Shown piece by piece: positions 9,361 through 22,945 of a DNA stretch of 64,000 bases (the first letter of the stretch is position 1; each line of letters opens with the position of its first letter). Location of the stretch: assembly GCA_021613375.1 (NCBI GenBank), contig CM038704.1, positions 33,170,582 through 33,234,581 on the forward strand. Direction: 5' to 3'. The translations under genes were made by a program, and so were the position numbers. The notes under the pieces were generated by a model. The model did no database searches. It was not told where the DNA came from and saw only the letters and a list, made by a program, of their open reading frames with translations. The stretch is from Megaleporinus macrocephalus (taxonomy: Eukaryota > Chordata > Actinopteri > Characiformes > Anostomidae).

Positions 9361-11329
9361 TTCTTGAATTTTTTCTAAATTTAGCCATTATATTCATACA
9401 TTATAGACTGTATAGACAAACACAATACGGTTTTGGTTTCAGTACATCATCTGGGTATTATGAGTCAACCAAAAACCCTTTGTGCTTTCTTAGTTTATGT
9501 TCCTGGTCATACGATGCACAATTCATCATACCACACCACTTAAAAGACAATGCAGTAATAAATAACCAGCACAATTAAATGCAAAGCCAGTGAAACACAC
9601 CAATGAGTTCTCTGCATCATTAACCATAGCCATATTTGTACCTAAAGATTGCACAAACATTAGTGGCAATTACTATATTATCCTATTCCTATTCATATTT
9701 CTATCCAACGTTTGGAGCACAATGCCTCTTAACTAGTATCATTTTGGATGTTACTTTTCCTAAACTGTACTGAAAGCAGACTGCCAGCGATGCTCAGCAC
9801 CCACAACATAATATAGTAAAAAAATATTACATGATATATAACAAACCAGTACATTTAAAATATTATAATATTTTTATTTAAAATATAATAATTTTTATTT
9901 CCATTTTATGATCATGAAAGGAGAATGCATTATGATATCTGATTCATGTTCACTTTAACATGCTTTCCCACTGCATTTCCCAGTATAAACAACCACTTGC
10001 AAAGTGGCTAGTAAACTATATGTAACATATTAAAATAAAATGTTGTTTGATATCTTGAATGTCATGTTTAATAAATGGTAGGAGCCACTTCTACTTTTGA
10101 CCTAGAAACATTATTTGGTGGAACTAATTAGGGTCTAAAATGGTTAAGATGCATTAATTAGGCTAGCCCACTTCATACATCCCTCCATCATTAAGCTTCT
10201 CTATTTGAAGCTTAACATGTAATTGATATTGTGAAACATTATCTAGTCTATCTAAATCAAATGAAAACATTTAATTGGAAGCGTTATTACATTAGAGGTC
10301 CATCATTAGGAATTACATTCAGCAAAAACTCTTTATTAATTTCTTTTCAGCAAGAGATAATTGAAAGCCTAATGAAGAATTTTCGCTTCTTTTTTTTTTT
10401 TAGAAATGGTCTTTTTCAATCAGAGTCCCTTAATTGAAAATAATCTTTCTCCCACCTCCTATTGAATAAATTATTACACTGGAGAAAAATAGCTCAGTAT
10501 AAGGGAGAATTGACTCCTGACAAATGTCAGACATGTTTCCTTCACACACTGCTCTATGTCAGCAGAATCAAAGTTGAAGCGGTTTAATATGACTGACTTT
10601 GACAGTGTCAAAACAAAAGGGTGAAAGAGGCCGTCGTGTTGTGGCATTTGAGTGGATTTTGCCAGACATGTGGCAAATATGGTTGTATGCATAATGTTCA
10701 TGCCAAAGAGCAAACAGTTCAAATCTGATATGATCAACTGAATGATGTGCGATCGAAACATACAAAGACATGCCGAAACATGAAACATTTATTCAAAAAA
10801 GAGATACAGTATTAATAAACAGCAGTGTGTATTCTTCTGTTTGTGGTATGTGTAAGAGCTGCTATGTGTGTGCGTGTGTGTAATAGGGGTTGCATAGACT
10901 AGTCTACATGTTGACTTAACTGCTTGGCTTTGATGCTTTAAGCTTAATGCTAATTAGATGCTGATTACGTGATTATAACACTAACAACATGCATTGTGAT
11001 TTTGGGGTCCGGATAATCCAGTTCCTAGTCAATGTCAACTCATCTTTCATCACATAACTGTTAACTTTTTAAAAAAATTGCCATAACTAGTATATTATGG
11101 GCCTCAGGGTAAAAAAAAACATTAATTAGCCCCGTCATACATACTGTCCACATAAATAAATTATATATTACATCAGCACAATTAATGGTAAAATTAAGTA
11201 AGCTGGAAAATGTGCTGTGGTAATATATATTTCATTTATTACATACACTTTTGAATTCAAGTGTATTAGAGCAAATAACTGCTTGCTAAATGTAATTTTC
11301 TCAGTAAATTAACAACTGATTGTCAACAG
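9361..11329. other. LINE-free AT-rich segment with possible conserved non-coding elements
   Basis: No coding motifs. Around 10140-10400 and 10580-10790 the sequence has the look of vertebrate conserved non-coding DNA: complex and unrepetitive, with several TAATTA/ATTAAT homeodomain-type cores (for example near 10130-10160). Short ORFs here look like chance. Confidence 0.3.
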
Positions 11330-11627
11330 TATTAACCTGTTTTACAGAAAAAACAGCTCTTTACCATAAAATATATTGTGGCTGTATATGCCAGTTTTGA
11401 CGGTATTATTCATTTATTTTTTTAAAACAGCAATTACCTGTAAAACTAATGTATTTCAGAAGCAATATGATACGACGCTGGTGTGGCTAGCTGGTGACAA
11501 TTCCTTGTGTTCAAGTATTTGATTTTCATCCATCCCTATCTCTTACATTAATACAAGGCTTTACATTTTGTTTATCAGGTTATATAAAGTTCATCTCAAA
11601 CATTTCAAAACAACTAGATGACTTTTT

Positions 11628-13645
11628 TTGTTAAGAGGCTACGTTTTTGGGTGTGCTTTCCTTCAAGTTGGCTATCTCTCCACCGCAACATTGAACAAGG
11701 TAAGTTTCCTTTTTATTATTATCATCTATTTATTAGTGAGTATATCAAAACTTGTCTTTGTTGTATTTTATTTTCCAGCTCAAGAGCTTGTTAAACTTGG
11801 TTTGCAGAGATAAGGGAGTGTTTGAAAAATAGCAAGCTAGGTTATGCTAAGTTGTTTTTAGCATTTTCGCTCTGCGTTTACTTTTATGAAGTTAGTAGTC
11901 TCCCGAATTTCCACCTTAGCAAAAATAGGCCAATGTTACCCACCTATGGAGCAGAAATGTAACAAATGTAACAATACAATCATACTGGTTCATGCTTTTT
12001 TTCAACGTTCACTATCTCCGATGCCGTGAGCAGAGAGAGAACTCCTAGGCCATTTGGGCATTTGAATTTTTCTGTTTTTCCATTTATGTTCTTTCTTGAG
12101 CATTTACAAAATAAAAAAAACAACAACTGGATGCAGTGCTAGTGTCATACTAATGTAGTATTTCAGAATCTATGTCAAATTATGATTTTTAGCCTGCAAA
12201 TACTGATTGCTCATGAAGCAAGCGTGAAAGACACAAAATACAGAAAGAACATGCTTGTTATTATCGGTGAGGGCAGTGAGGGGCTTGAGATTGGAAAGAT
12301 TGTCAAGATAGTACTCCACAATAATTCAGCAGTATATTTTAGCACTGAGTTACAAAGTTCAAGCACTTCTGTCTGAAGATGATGTTGAGTTTTATCTCCG
12401 TGCCATACAGATTCTGATGGCTTACTTTGAAGAGGTCACCCTATGGACAACTCCTCGGTTGCTGCTGCTTGGTATGTTCATAAAGAATTCATATTACCCA
12501 ACAAAATTTGTATTTTGTCAAAATGATCAAATATCTTTGCTGTTAATGGGTAACTCTTTATGTGTTTTGTTTCAGAGAGAACATCTGGCCATATTGAGCA
12601 ATGGATGGTCAGTATTGAGGAACACATTATGCATGAGGGCATACAGCCAACTTTCTTGACCGGTCTTGCCGCTGTGTTTTCCACATTCTACAGCTTCAAT
12701 CTTCAATATCATAAAGAAGCCGCATGTACACTCAAATTCATTTAAAGTTATTCCTTTCACACTTACTTTGAGTAATGTTGAGTAATATGGTTGCGCTAAA
12801 CACTGTGCTTGGTTCTTGGTTCATTGAATGAGCAACAAGCTAAAAGTCTCTTCCAACTTTTTTAGTTGTATCCATGTGTTACTCCTGCCATTTCTCACTC
12901 AGTGGAGGACCCAAAGTGTAGAGTTATTGCAACCTTATGACCACTCTTGCAACGTGTACTGCCTTTAATTGTTTTGATTAAATTATTAATAAGTAATTAT
13001 TGATCTATGTTATTTTATATGTTTTAGTGTTGTTTTTAAAAGAAATGACAATTTTTAAATGTTTGAAATAAATTTGTTGAGATCTTAGATTTCCTGGGCT
13101 GACAATAGTCACCCTGTTTTAGTTATTAACTGTCTAATCTGGTTAGCATTAACATTTTATTTTCTTCAAATGATCTGTCTATTGTTATAAGCTTGACATC
13201 TTAATGATAGCAGAACCATTTTTGATATTATCTGTAATCATTTTCAAAAAGGTTTTATACAGAACCATACACAACACAGTATCCATCAATCTGTGAACAA
13301 TTTCATCATGCAAAAAACAATTTAAGAATGCAAATAGTTCTTTGAGTGTTCATGGTTCTATATAGGAATTCTTGAAATTACTAAAAAAATCATTGATTAT
13401 AATTTATGTAATTTAAAACACAGTTGAGTTACAAAATGTTACTTTTGCACAACATCTCAAGCTTACCCTAAAATTTTTCAGATGCTTTGTGGGAATAAAC
13501 CCAAAGAGGGGCACAAAGGCTGGACGGGGCAAATAAAACTGGCAGAATCACCCAAAAGAAAGGAACAACACCCAGTTGCAACATTTCCACTCTCTTGAGG
13601 AAGCTGGTGGACTTTGAGTGGGATTTCAAGTCAGTGAGCTCACAC
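11628..13645 (+). pseudogene. Decayed multi-exon gene of an uncharacterised fish protein family
   Basis: Several exon-like pieces with splice signals lie in order: a possible 5' exon ending AACAAG|GTAAGT (about 11699); 12239-12472, encoding NMLVIIGEGSEGLEIGKIVK and then, in another frame, EDDVEFYLRAIQILMAYFEE, ending at a GT donor; 12576-12747, after a TTTTGTTTCAG acceptor, encoding EGIQPTFLTGLAAVFSTFYS and FNLQYHKEAACTLKFI; and 13482-13645, after TTTTTCAG, encoding CFVGINPKRGTKAGRG and, frame-shifted, STLLRKLVDFEWDF. From memory these resemble a multicopy, uncharacterised teleost protein family in which FIQRCFxGINP spans the last intron; I cannot name a function. Lesions: a frameshift near 12350, TAA (12743) where Gln is expected, a weak donor after it, and a frameshift after 13530. 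The start and promoter are not identified. Confidence 0.55.
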
Positions 13646-14064
13646 AGTCACTCACTCTGCACATGACACATTTATTACACATTCATTACTGTCATTACAG
13701 CCGTTACTGGCTGTTTTGAAGTGTTATACTTGTATACTGCACCATATGCTGTACACTGAATTTTGTTTACAGTATAGTGTCCATTTAGCTTATGTGGCAA
13801 ATATGATCAGCTATATAGTCACATGACTGTCATATAATACCAGCAAGGTGAAAGTATTTACACTGCCATTCTTTCCTTGATTTTTTATAATGTAGCATTT
13901 TGATTATCACTGTCAGTGACACAGCTTGTTACTTGAGAGCACTAATTTGTTTATGATAATATGGCAGCTACAGTTTTAGGTTTGTTTTATTCATTTAATT
14001 ATGTTTTTTATTTGCTGTTAGTTCTATAAGCAGAATATTTTGTCACCGATTGATTATAGACAAA

Positions 14065-14078
14065 GGGGGGGGGGGGGG
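14065..14078 (+). repeat. Poly-G run (14 G)
   Basis: An uninterrupted run of 14 guanines in AT-rich DNA. Such runs can form G-quadruplex-like structures and are prone to sequencing-length error. Confidence 0.9.
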
Positions 14079-14436
14079 TAATTTTTGGTTTATGCTGATA
14101 TTGTATTCAAAGAGAAACTTGAGTTGCTGTATGTTCTTATGCCTAAATGGTTTTCTTTGTTGAAGTTATTTTTTCTTGTGTGAAAAATATTAAAATATAT
14201 CACAAGTGGAATCAAAAGTTTATTTACAATAAGTGTTTTGCAAGACATACTGTTTTTATTTCATTGCTGAAGACACATGATTGAAAATGCCATGTTAACT
14301 CTCTTTACTGTGATAGGACAAATTGTTGTAAAAAGCAGTAAAAAAATGTTGTTTACATTACAGGAAGCTATACCTGTCAGGAAAGGTAATAAGCTATAGT
14401 TTTACAACAGTATAATACCGTTAACTGAAGGATATC

Positions 14437-14602
14437 ACACTGTAAAAGTGCTAAATTACAGTTGTATTCTGTATTTATAAAAAACAGCATTTAACCGTAC
14501 ATTTTTACCACAGGATGATGCTGTTAATTTAACAGTAAGTTCCTGGCAACCCTGCTGCCAGTTCTTTACCGTTTTTTTACAGTGAAATTTTTTACTGTGT
14601 AC
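14437..14602. mobile_element. MITE-like inverted-repeat element
   Basis: The left end CACACTGTAAAAGTGC and the right end TTTTTTACAGTG...TTTACTGTGTAC are roughly inverted. The interior contains ACCGTACATTTTTACC and the GGCAACCCTGCTGCC block seen in palindromic fish MITEs with ACACTGTAAAA ends. No transposase is present. A weakly similar ACAG/TACC-rich stretch at about 11336-11460 lies on the other side of the gene fossil. Confidence 0.45.
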
Positions 14603-17600
14603 ATACACAGGCATACACATACTTAGAAACATAAAAATGTCTGTGTACAAGTTTCTGTCTCTTGTTTAACCTTGTACTTTAACCTTGAATGTGCAACCAA
14701 AATGGGAAAAAAGCAAGCTTTTGCCATCAAACATGTTTTAGTCAATTGACTACATTACGGTTAAGAGAAATAATGTGAATTTCAGTGAGGCTATAATGAA
14801 GAGCATGTTTAGCTGTTCAAAAGTAAACACATGACATTCAATGTGTAAGAATGTTATTACACAGGAATCAAACACAATAAAATCTTTTCATGAGAAGCTC
14901 ATCAGAACATGTCACCATATTCACCTCTTTCTCTACTCTGCCTCTCTCTCCCGGTCTGTTCTTTTCTAAAGCTGCTCTTTCTTGTTGTGTGTAATGATGG
15001 GTTCTCAGATTGTCTGACTGAGGTTTCAGAATCTGAACTGCTTCTAATGATTAATATATAAGCCAGATGCTACAGCAATAGTTCAGCAGCTAAATTATCA
15101 CACACTAGACTCAAACAGCATAGATTTTTAAACTAATCTAAAAAAGACGTGCTTATGTGATGTTTGACATACTGTTACCGACAAAATTGTCACAGCAGTA
15201 GCAGTCATCTTGAGGTTTGTGTCTATTTCGTGATGAATAACAGTTGTACCAGAACCACATTAAGTCTATTTGACTTTACTATTTATTAATTTGAGCACTT
15301 GCACACGCTTGTCTCAATACTCCTTCCTCATGCTTTTCGAGTCCCTTTTTTGAGCTTTGGTTCTTCTTAGTGCTTTCCTTCATGCTCATAGGAATCTTGA
15401 GGCATCTCCTTCATGCACTTAGAGCGTATTTACTGGCTTTGTCTTCCTCAGTAATGCTCATTAGAAAGCTACTTTGGGACTATGTGTACAAAGTCCACGC
15501 ACATAAAATTGATATAAACTTTCACAATTTTAGTGACAGTGTCAGTGTGCCTGGGAAATTACAAGCCCAGTTTTTTAAAGCTTAGTTCCCTTCAATCGTA
15601 GCCATTCATATGCCTACATGCAAGCACCCCAAGCCTTACTCCTTCTCCAATTAAATCAATAACCTGGAAATGTGTTTCTCAAAGCCAAGCAAAGACAAGA
15701 TGGAAGAGGATGTTTTTTGCTGCTCAATGGCCAGCTGAAGCAACGTCATTGTGATGCCGTGGCCCTGCAGGATGGGAATCAGCTTAATAAAGTGGCCCAT
15801 GAACGCTCTGCTGAGGGATTTATGTCAACCTGAGGGTGTGACCTCCAGCGGCATGCTGTGAGGATGTGTGACAGCAGCACCGGAGCATCTGCAGCTCAGT
15901 CACGGTGGGAGGGGACAAAGAGGCCTACAGACTGAAGCCCACAGCCCGGCGCACTGTCACTCCCAAACACACACCACACTTAGCATGCTTACATCCAATC
16001 TGACATTGCTATTGCTATTCTTAACCATACACTCCTGTGGCACTTCTCCACTGGCACTGTGCATGTGTGTACGGATGTTGAGGGGGCAGGAACAGAGAAA
16101 GAAGGCAGGGGGAAAAGTGTGAAAGACGGAGAGATAGAATGCAGGGGCAGACAATTAAAAAGAAAAAAATGAATAGAAAAGAATAGAAAGAGAAATCAGG
16201 AGATAGAGAGACGCAAAAAGAAACAAGAGTGAGTTACAGGGAGAGAAAGAGACAAAGGGATCCCTGTCTCTCAGGGTCAGAATGAGAGACAGAAAGTGGG
16301 GATGTAAATGAAAAAAAGAACAAATGAAGGTCTGAGGGGTTTTGACGGAGGCACACATAAGATTCTCCATGGCTAATAAGGGCTGGTATCTCTCGTTTTC
16401 TCTCTTTCTTTCTCTCTCTAGCCTCTGGGTTTTTGCTCTGGATCCATACATCTGTGTGAGCTCTCCACCTCTCTGCCACAGCTGTTCACTCGTCAGAATC
16501 TGCTTCATTTTTGCAATAGGATCAGCCTCAGCAACCTGCAGCATCAGTATAACACCCAGCATCACTATCACATCAACATAATTATCAGCAGGAAAAAAAA
16601 ATCAGCCTTAGTATCGCTACTAGTATCACTCTCAGCATCAATGTCTTTTAGCATCCTCAAAACTCAATGCCACTTGTACCACTTTCCTTTCAGCTTTGTT
16701 GACTAATGGTAAATGTAGCAAGTGTGTGTCTGTGTGAAAGAGAGAGAGAATGAGAGAGTTTGGATGTTTGTATGTGTGAAGCTGATGTGCGCTGACACTC
16801 GACAGACAGCTGTTGTAGCTGAAGGCCACCTGCCCACTGCAGGTTGAAAATGTGAGAGAAACCACAGGCCTCATGCAAATGGCATGAGAAAGAAACAACA
16901 ACACAGAAACTAAAAAACTAGTGCCTCAGACTTATGAACAGTAACATTTGAAGAGTAAGTACATATTTGTGTCCAAAAGAAGAGTGTGGAAGTTTTCCAC
17001 TTATGATGATAGGAAAAATCTGGTTACTGATTTCTTCAAAAGGTGTTCTAGACACTATCCAGTGTATGAAATAGTAAAAATGAATAAAATTTAAAATAGG
17101 CTACAATTTCCACCCCTGTAACACTGTGGTTATTCCTACAGTGATGTCAATTCTGCAGTATTAGTATCAGAGTCCGATCTTGAAAGTCAGGTAAAACATG
17201 TTGGTGACCTGATCTACCTTCGCAAGCTAGACTAAAGCATGATGTTTTACTTTTTATCTTTGTTGTGCCAGTAGAAAAGTGTTAAAAGGAGTGACGCCAC
17301 CTTATAACACAGCTGGAGATTCAATGAGGCATTTCAGCCAGCTAGGAATAGGGTTTTTGAGAGTTTTCTTGCTCATTGTTTTTACTCATTGGTTTATGTT
17401 GTCTCAATATGAGAGAATTTGCTTAGTCTGTGCAGTGTTTTGAGAATGTGTGGTGTGAGCATTTGAGAACACAGAAAATGTGTCTTAAAATGTGTGTAAA
17501 TAATCAAAAACAATTTTAATAATGACTCACAGAAAGCAAGTATGTGTGGATGTGGAGGGGAGAGTCACTGTGCACACAAGCACATCTGCACCGGACAGGA

Positions 17601-20600
17601 ACATAAGTGTGTCTATGTGTAAGAACCTGCAGGCTCTGTAAACATTAATGAACTCTACATATGGGAATTCTGCCACTTTCTCTGTGTCGCCATTTTACAG
17701 GCATTTGCCTTAATTAAAAGAGCACATTGTAGAGAAATTAACTGGCATCTTTTGCCCCTGGGTCAGCTCTCACTCAAGCTGTGGTCCGATGACATTTAGT
17801 TGATGTGCATGTTTGTGTGTGCGCATTTGTACTGGGGTGGTGACCTACTAAGCTTTGACAAGTTTAAGGCAACATGTTTGTCTTTAATTGTTCAATTGTG
17901 ATATTGTCATATAGTGTCACATTTCAATCAACATTTTTTTTTTACTTTTAAGTAATCCACTTTGCAAAAACATAAGATAATAAGATCAAACAGCATCACT
18001 GTTGATGTTACTGTTGATGTTACACAATTACCATATTAACAAACATGATTATTTTATTATCAGTTTTACTTAATTACTTAATTTACTTATTAAATGTATT
18101 ATTATTATTAATATTATTATTGATATATTACTTTTTGAATATAATTGGTCTTTAAACATTGCATTTCTGGAAGTTGACGCCAAAGGAAACTGTTTACATC
18201 TGTTGCAACTGTTAAAGGGGAAATCCACTGATCTTCCAAAATGTCTACATAACTTAATAAGTGAGCCATAAACAAAGTCATTCAGATTGGTTTCATGTGA
18301 GATGACTCATAGTAGTCCAATTTTACAGAAAATTACAGTATACACAAAGATTTTTTTTTATTTACGACCCAAAACAACCAGGAAACCTACAATGCCTTTC
18401 AAGTGTTCATGTGTAATGTCCACACTGGCAAATTGTAATAAACACAGCAAATTAGCTTTCTTTGTGGACTGATTATCATTTCAAAACTTTGTCAAAAAGT
18501 AGTCTAAAAACAATGTCTCTGATGTAACTGTTAATGTAATAGCTTTCTATTAGGTCCTTTACAACCAGGGGCACAGCAGGACTTGTGTTATTGATTTCTA
18601 AAACAACAAAGTATCAAAACCACATACCAAAATCAGTTTATTTACAAAGCTTTTGAAGGGTCCCTTATTCAGCCTGGGCCTTGGTTAGGCAGGTCAATCA
18701 TTACCTGCACTCCAACGTCATTCATACACCAAAAGTCTGAGACCACTCATGAAAATGTTTCTATATTGCATTCCATTTTTTTATTTAATAGATTGACTTT
18801 TAATTTAAAACTGAAATCAAAATATGATCTTTGATATTTAATTATTTTAAAATGAAAATAAAATGTAAGAATTTTTTAATGTGGAAATGTTCTTCCTTTG
18901 CTTTAATGTTTAATGTCTGTAAAAGCCACCAGTGAGTATATTTGAAAGAGTCGTCTGAGTATATGTGAGTGTTGTCTGCACACAAGTTTCACTTGTATAA
19001 ATAGACTATATACTCACTATATAAATAGACAGCTAAGCTGTAAAGTAAATCTTATTAATACACATAACTTCAACTGCATATATTTAGACATTTCTCACTA
19101 GCAATAAAAACCCAGGGGGCGTTGTGGGTGGTGGTACGAGTTTAATTTCATGGCAGGAGTGATGTTTTCGCCTGAAAAGATCAACTTCACAGCACTGATA
19201 GAGACAGGGCTTACGGCGGGCAGCTTCACACTGCACTGACCGTCATTTTTAGTAACTCTGACAAGTTATCAGATGCACTCATCTTCAGCCTAACTGTAAC
19301 ACAGATAAACAGGGGTTTCCATCCAAAGGAATTAGTGCTGTAAGGCCACAGCGCTTTCTCTCTCCAAACTCATTCTCTCTTAAACACAATGATATGCGCG
19401 CCAGGCAATCATCTCCATAAAGGACATAAACTCCCCTCATCCACTTTTATCTTTTTTTCCCAAGAGCTGCAAAGATGTTTTTTACAGAATAGAAACACAC
19501 ACTCAATTCTTTTATAACTGCTTTTCTCTGGTGGTAACAAAGGGGGCAAGAGGGGTCATTTTAAATGAGTAAACTGAAAAAAAAATTCTCTACTGAACTG
19601 TCCTACTTATTCTGTGTTGGAAAACTTTAAATTCAAATTACCAGTGTAGATTAATTTTCTGATATGTAAAGCATTGTTCTGCATACTAATTTTCTATTGT
19701 GCGCAGCCAGCTTATTCAGGAGGCTATAATTAACGGAGGATCCTAAGCCTTTTTACTACATGTAAGAGTTTAAAGTGATGTAATTATGAGTTCTAAAGGC
19801 TGGATAAAACGACATTCTCTAAAATGTTATTTTCTCAGATTTATTAAATGGACTCACTCCATTTAGATTGCATTGACACTGTGGAAATAATTTCCTTTCG
19901 GTTAGGCAAACACTGACTCATAGGATTAATTTTAACATGAGGCTTTACTGGAAGATAGGTAGTGTGACTTGCATTCAACATATGTCTAATTAAAAATGAT
20001 ATGTATAATAGCTGTGTGAGTAAATATTTGCAATATTTCAAAACCGTTCACCAGTGTATTGATATAATAGTTTATGGATAGGCCTGCACACTTTAGGATA
20101 GCAGTACATATAGTATTATGTAAAAATCTGAGAAACATACATATAAAATATGCATTTATCTGGAAAGTATTGAAGAGTATTTTGTCACCTGAAACATCCA
20201 AAATTAGTATAAAAACATTAGTACTAAAAGCTGATTTTATGTCTGGCAATATTTTTGTTCATCCATTTCCAACATCTTCTTGAGCATGGCCAGTAATATT
20301 TGTTATCTGGTGCTGGTGAAAGAATGCAACAATTCTATACAATTTGGGACACAATTTACTTCAAAACAATGCAACAGAGATGCAGTCTCACTTTTTACTC
20401 CCAACATCGAAAAAAACGCTTAGCATTTTAGTAGTGCCATAAAAATATGGTACATGATTTTTATTTCATTTTGAAATTAGACTAATGAATTGAAATATTT
20501 CAACTTCACTAAAAGAAACACAAAACAAAAACAAAAAATATATAAAACAGGTTGAAAGGTTGATATGTAGGGTTATACATACATACACATACTTACACAC

Positions 20601-21539
20601 TTTAGTATGTCCTGTAAAATAACACTGTACCCTATTCCAAAAAACAGAACAACTGAAAATTCCTGTAAGCTGCAGGTTTATTTAAGTCCTGATTAACAGC
20701 CAAGAAAAAAGTGATGTTGTGCTGCCATCTGTACGTGGGACCTTAGAATTTCAACATCAGCTAAGTGAATTCCTAATATCGTCTGCAGTTGCACACTTAA
20801 TTACCATCGCACAAGAACATATTTCCATATTACTACATTTATGTTTCACACACTCCATGATTTTTATCTTACTAACTTAAAAGAATTACACTAGGAAAAA
20901 ATAAAATTCACCTGTCCCCCAGGAAAATAAATGGTTAATACTTTTAAAACCTAGGCCATGGTTTATGGGGTTTGGTCTCACCCCATTGCAAAAAAATTAA
21001 TGGTGACATTTCTAGGCAAAAATGTAACTCATTTTTTGCCAGTTTTTTGTTTACTCCTGCTAGTAACCTGACCGCTTTGCCTACAGATGATGGATGCCAG
21101 GGTTAGATAGTTAATGCTGACTGATATGGTTAACTAACGGCAATTGACATTATTTTAAGTAGGCTTAAAAGCAGGCTTTCATTTTAAAGTGTTGTTTTAT
21201 TGTGGAAACTGGCTAGCTAAGTTTACTGTCTATTACTTACGCTCCAAACCTCTGAACGTACGCCTAAACGTCATCTGGGAGGCCCACCGGATTTTGCTCA
21301 AATAAAGGGGGGTCCGGTTGTACCTGTTGTTCTTTCACCTTTTCTGCATCTTTATTTATTTATTTGTTTGTTACTAATATTTATTTATTTTTATTTTATT
21401 ATTTACTTTCTTTTTTTTTTTTTTTTTGACTTGAGTTTGACAGCACAGTAGGTGAGTAATACTCTGTAACATGCCTTACTAGCGATGGGATGGTGAAAAG
21501 GTCTGTTATCATGGAAACAGTGATTAAAAAAACAACAAG
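14603..21539. other. Long stretch without recognised genes or LINEs
   Basis: About 7 kb with no convincing coding exon. It holds purine-rich low-complexity DNA (16084-16360), a Tc1-type terminal scrap near 18728-18752, GC-balanced complex segments that could be conserved non-coding DNA (15700-15960, 17640-17800, 19090-19440) and a T-rich low-complexity run (about 21350-21430). On the minus strand a short frame around 15625-15815 (including AFMGHFIKLIPILQGHG) reads protein-like, but I could not match it. Confidence 0.4.
16084..16360 (+). repeat. Purine-rich (GA/AG) low-complexity region
   Basis: The + strand is dominated by AGAGA/GAAAG motifs with few pyrimidines, flanked on the right (16390-16420) by a TCTCT-rich pyrimidine stretch. 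The overlapping open frames on both strands are a by-product of this composition and are not called as genes. Confidence 0.7.
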
Positions 21540-22680
21540 GTGGTGGTATCTGTGTTCACATCAAAAACAACCAGTGCACTAACACTGAAATCGTCTCATG
21601 CTACTGTTCAGAGGATATATGAGTTCCTGATTCTAAAATGTAGCACTGCAGTAACAAAGGCCCCTTTACATGTGGACGATGAGGTACTTTTTGACCCAGC
21701 TGATAAGCGGAAGATCCTATACAGAGTCTATTCAAGAAAAGCTGCAGGTCCTGACAAAATATCAGGGTGTGTATTTAGGGGATGTGCTGAACAACTTGCA
21801 CATCCTCACATCTCCCTGAGCCAAGCTATAGTTCCCCCGTGCTTCAAGACCACTACCATCATACCACTGCCAGAAATCACAAGCATTGACATTCAATGAC
21901 GACCATTCCATAGCACTTCCCATCATGATGAAGTGCTTTGAAAGGTTGGCCAAATACCACATAACATCCAGACTCCCTCCAATGCTCAACCCACACCGTC
22001 AATCAAAAATCTAACATCTAAAACCATCACCATGAACACTGGTTTTCCCCAGGGCTGTGTTCTGAGCCCTCTTCTGTTCACCCTGATGACCCATGACTGC
22101 TGTGCCAAGTACGACACAAACCACATCATCAAGTTTGCAGATGATACAACAGTTGTGGGCCGTCATCAGTAATGACGATGTCCTGGCCTACAGAGAGTGG
22201 GTGAATCAACTTGTGGTCTGGTGCAACAACAACAATCTGTCACAGGAGATTAAGGAGATTATTGTCAACTTCAGGAGGAAACGCACTGCACATACTCCAC
22301 TTACAGTCCATGGCAGTGCTGTTGAGTTAGTGAGAAGCACAAAGTTTCTGGGTATGCACATCACATCCCTTGCCAAGAGGACTCAGTAGTGACTTAACTT
22401 CCTGTGAAGGATGAGGAGGGCAAACCTCCCACCCGCAATCCTCACAACCTTCTCTGTCCTCTGCCAAACACTACTAGTGCATGCGGTGCAAGGCTGCCAG
22501 ATTCAACAAGATCTATATTGTTATCCTTACATTTTTATGCTTCTCTATATTTCTATTTTATGTATGTTTATACTGTCTTATATGTTTACTGTCTTATGTG
22601 ATTTTGTGTTATATTTATTTTGCACATTGGAACCTTGAGAAATGCAGTTTCATCCAGCTGTGCACTTTGACTTTGACAGT
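21540..22680 (+). pseudogene. Rex1/CR1-like LINE RT fragment, heavily decayed
   Basis: RT motifs are readable across frames: KAAGPDKISGCVFRGCAEQL (about 21740-21800), [28 protein letters not shown] (about 22045-22090), a degraded FADDTT region (about 22135), and the thumb-like ELVRSTKFLGMHI (about 22325-22360). The order and wording match the better preserved LINE at 60178-61950. The finger-palm region with the first catalytic Asp (DFSSAFNTI in relatives) is deleted between about 21960 and 22020. A 3'-UTR-like T-rich tail runs to about 22680. 5'-truncated and dead. Confidence 0.75.
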
Positions 22681-22945
22681 TTTCAGGATTATCACAATAT
22701 TAGTTAAATATTCTGAAGCCTCTAATGAATATTTTATGAACATCCTTCTCCACATATTTTGAAGTACTTATTATTGGAGATTGCATATTTATAGCATTAC
22801 AAAATCAACTGTGATAATGAACACAGTAATCAAAAGAATCAAATAACAAAACTTGAAGATTGTTCTGTGACAAGTTCCTTAAACTTCACCAGAGACAAAT
22901 GTCTCTGATAATTTGTATTATGCAAAAGCATGATTCTGTATACAG

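Noticed and set aside
16155..16581. Long overlapping ORFs on both strands at 16.1-16.6 kb
   Set aside because: They come from purine/pyrimidine-skewed low-complexity DNA, have biased composition (Arg/Glu/Lys or Ser/Leu/Phe) and no domain.
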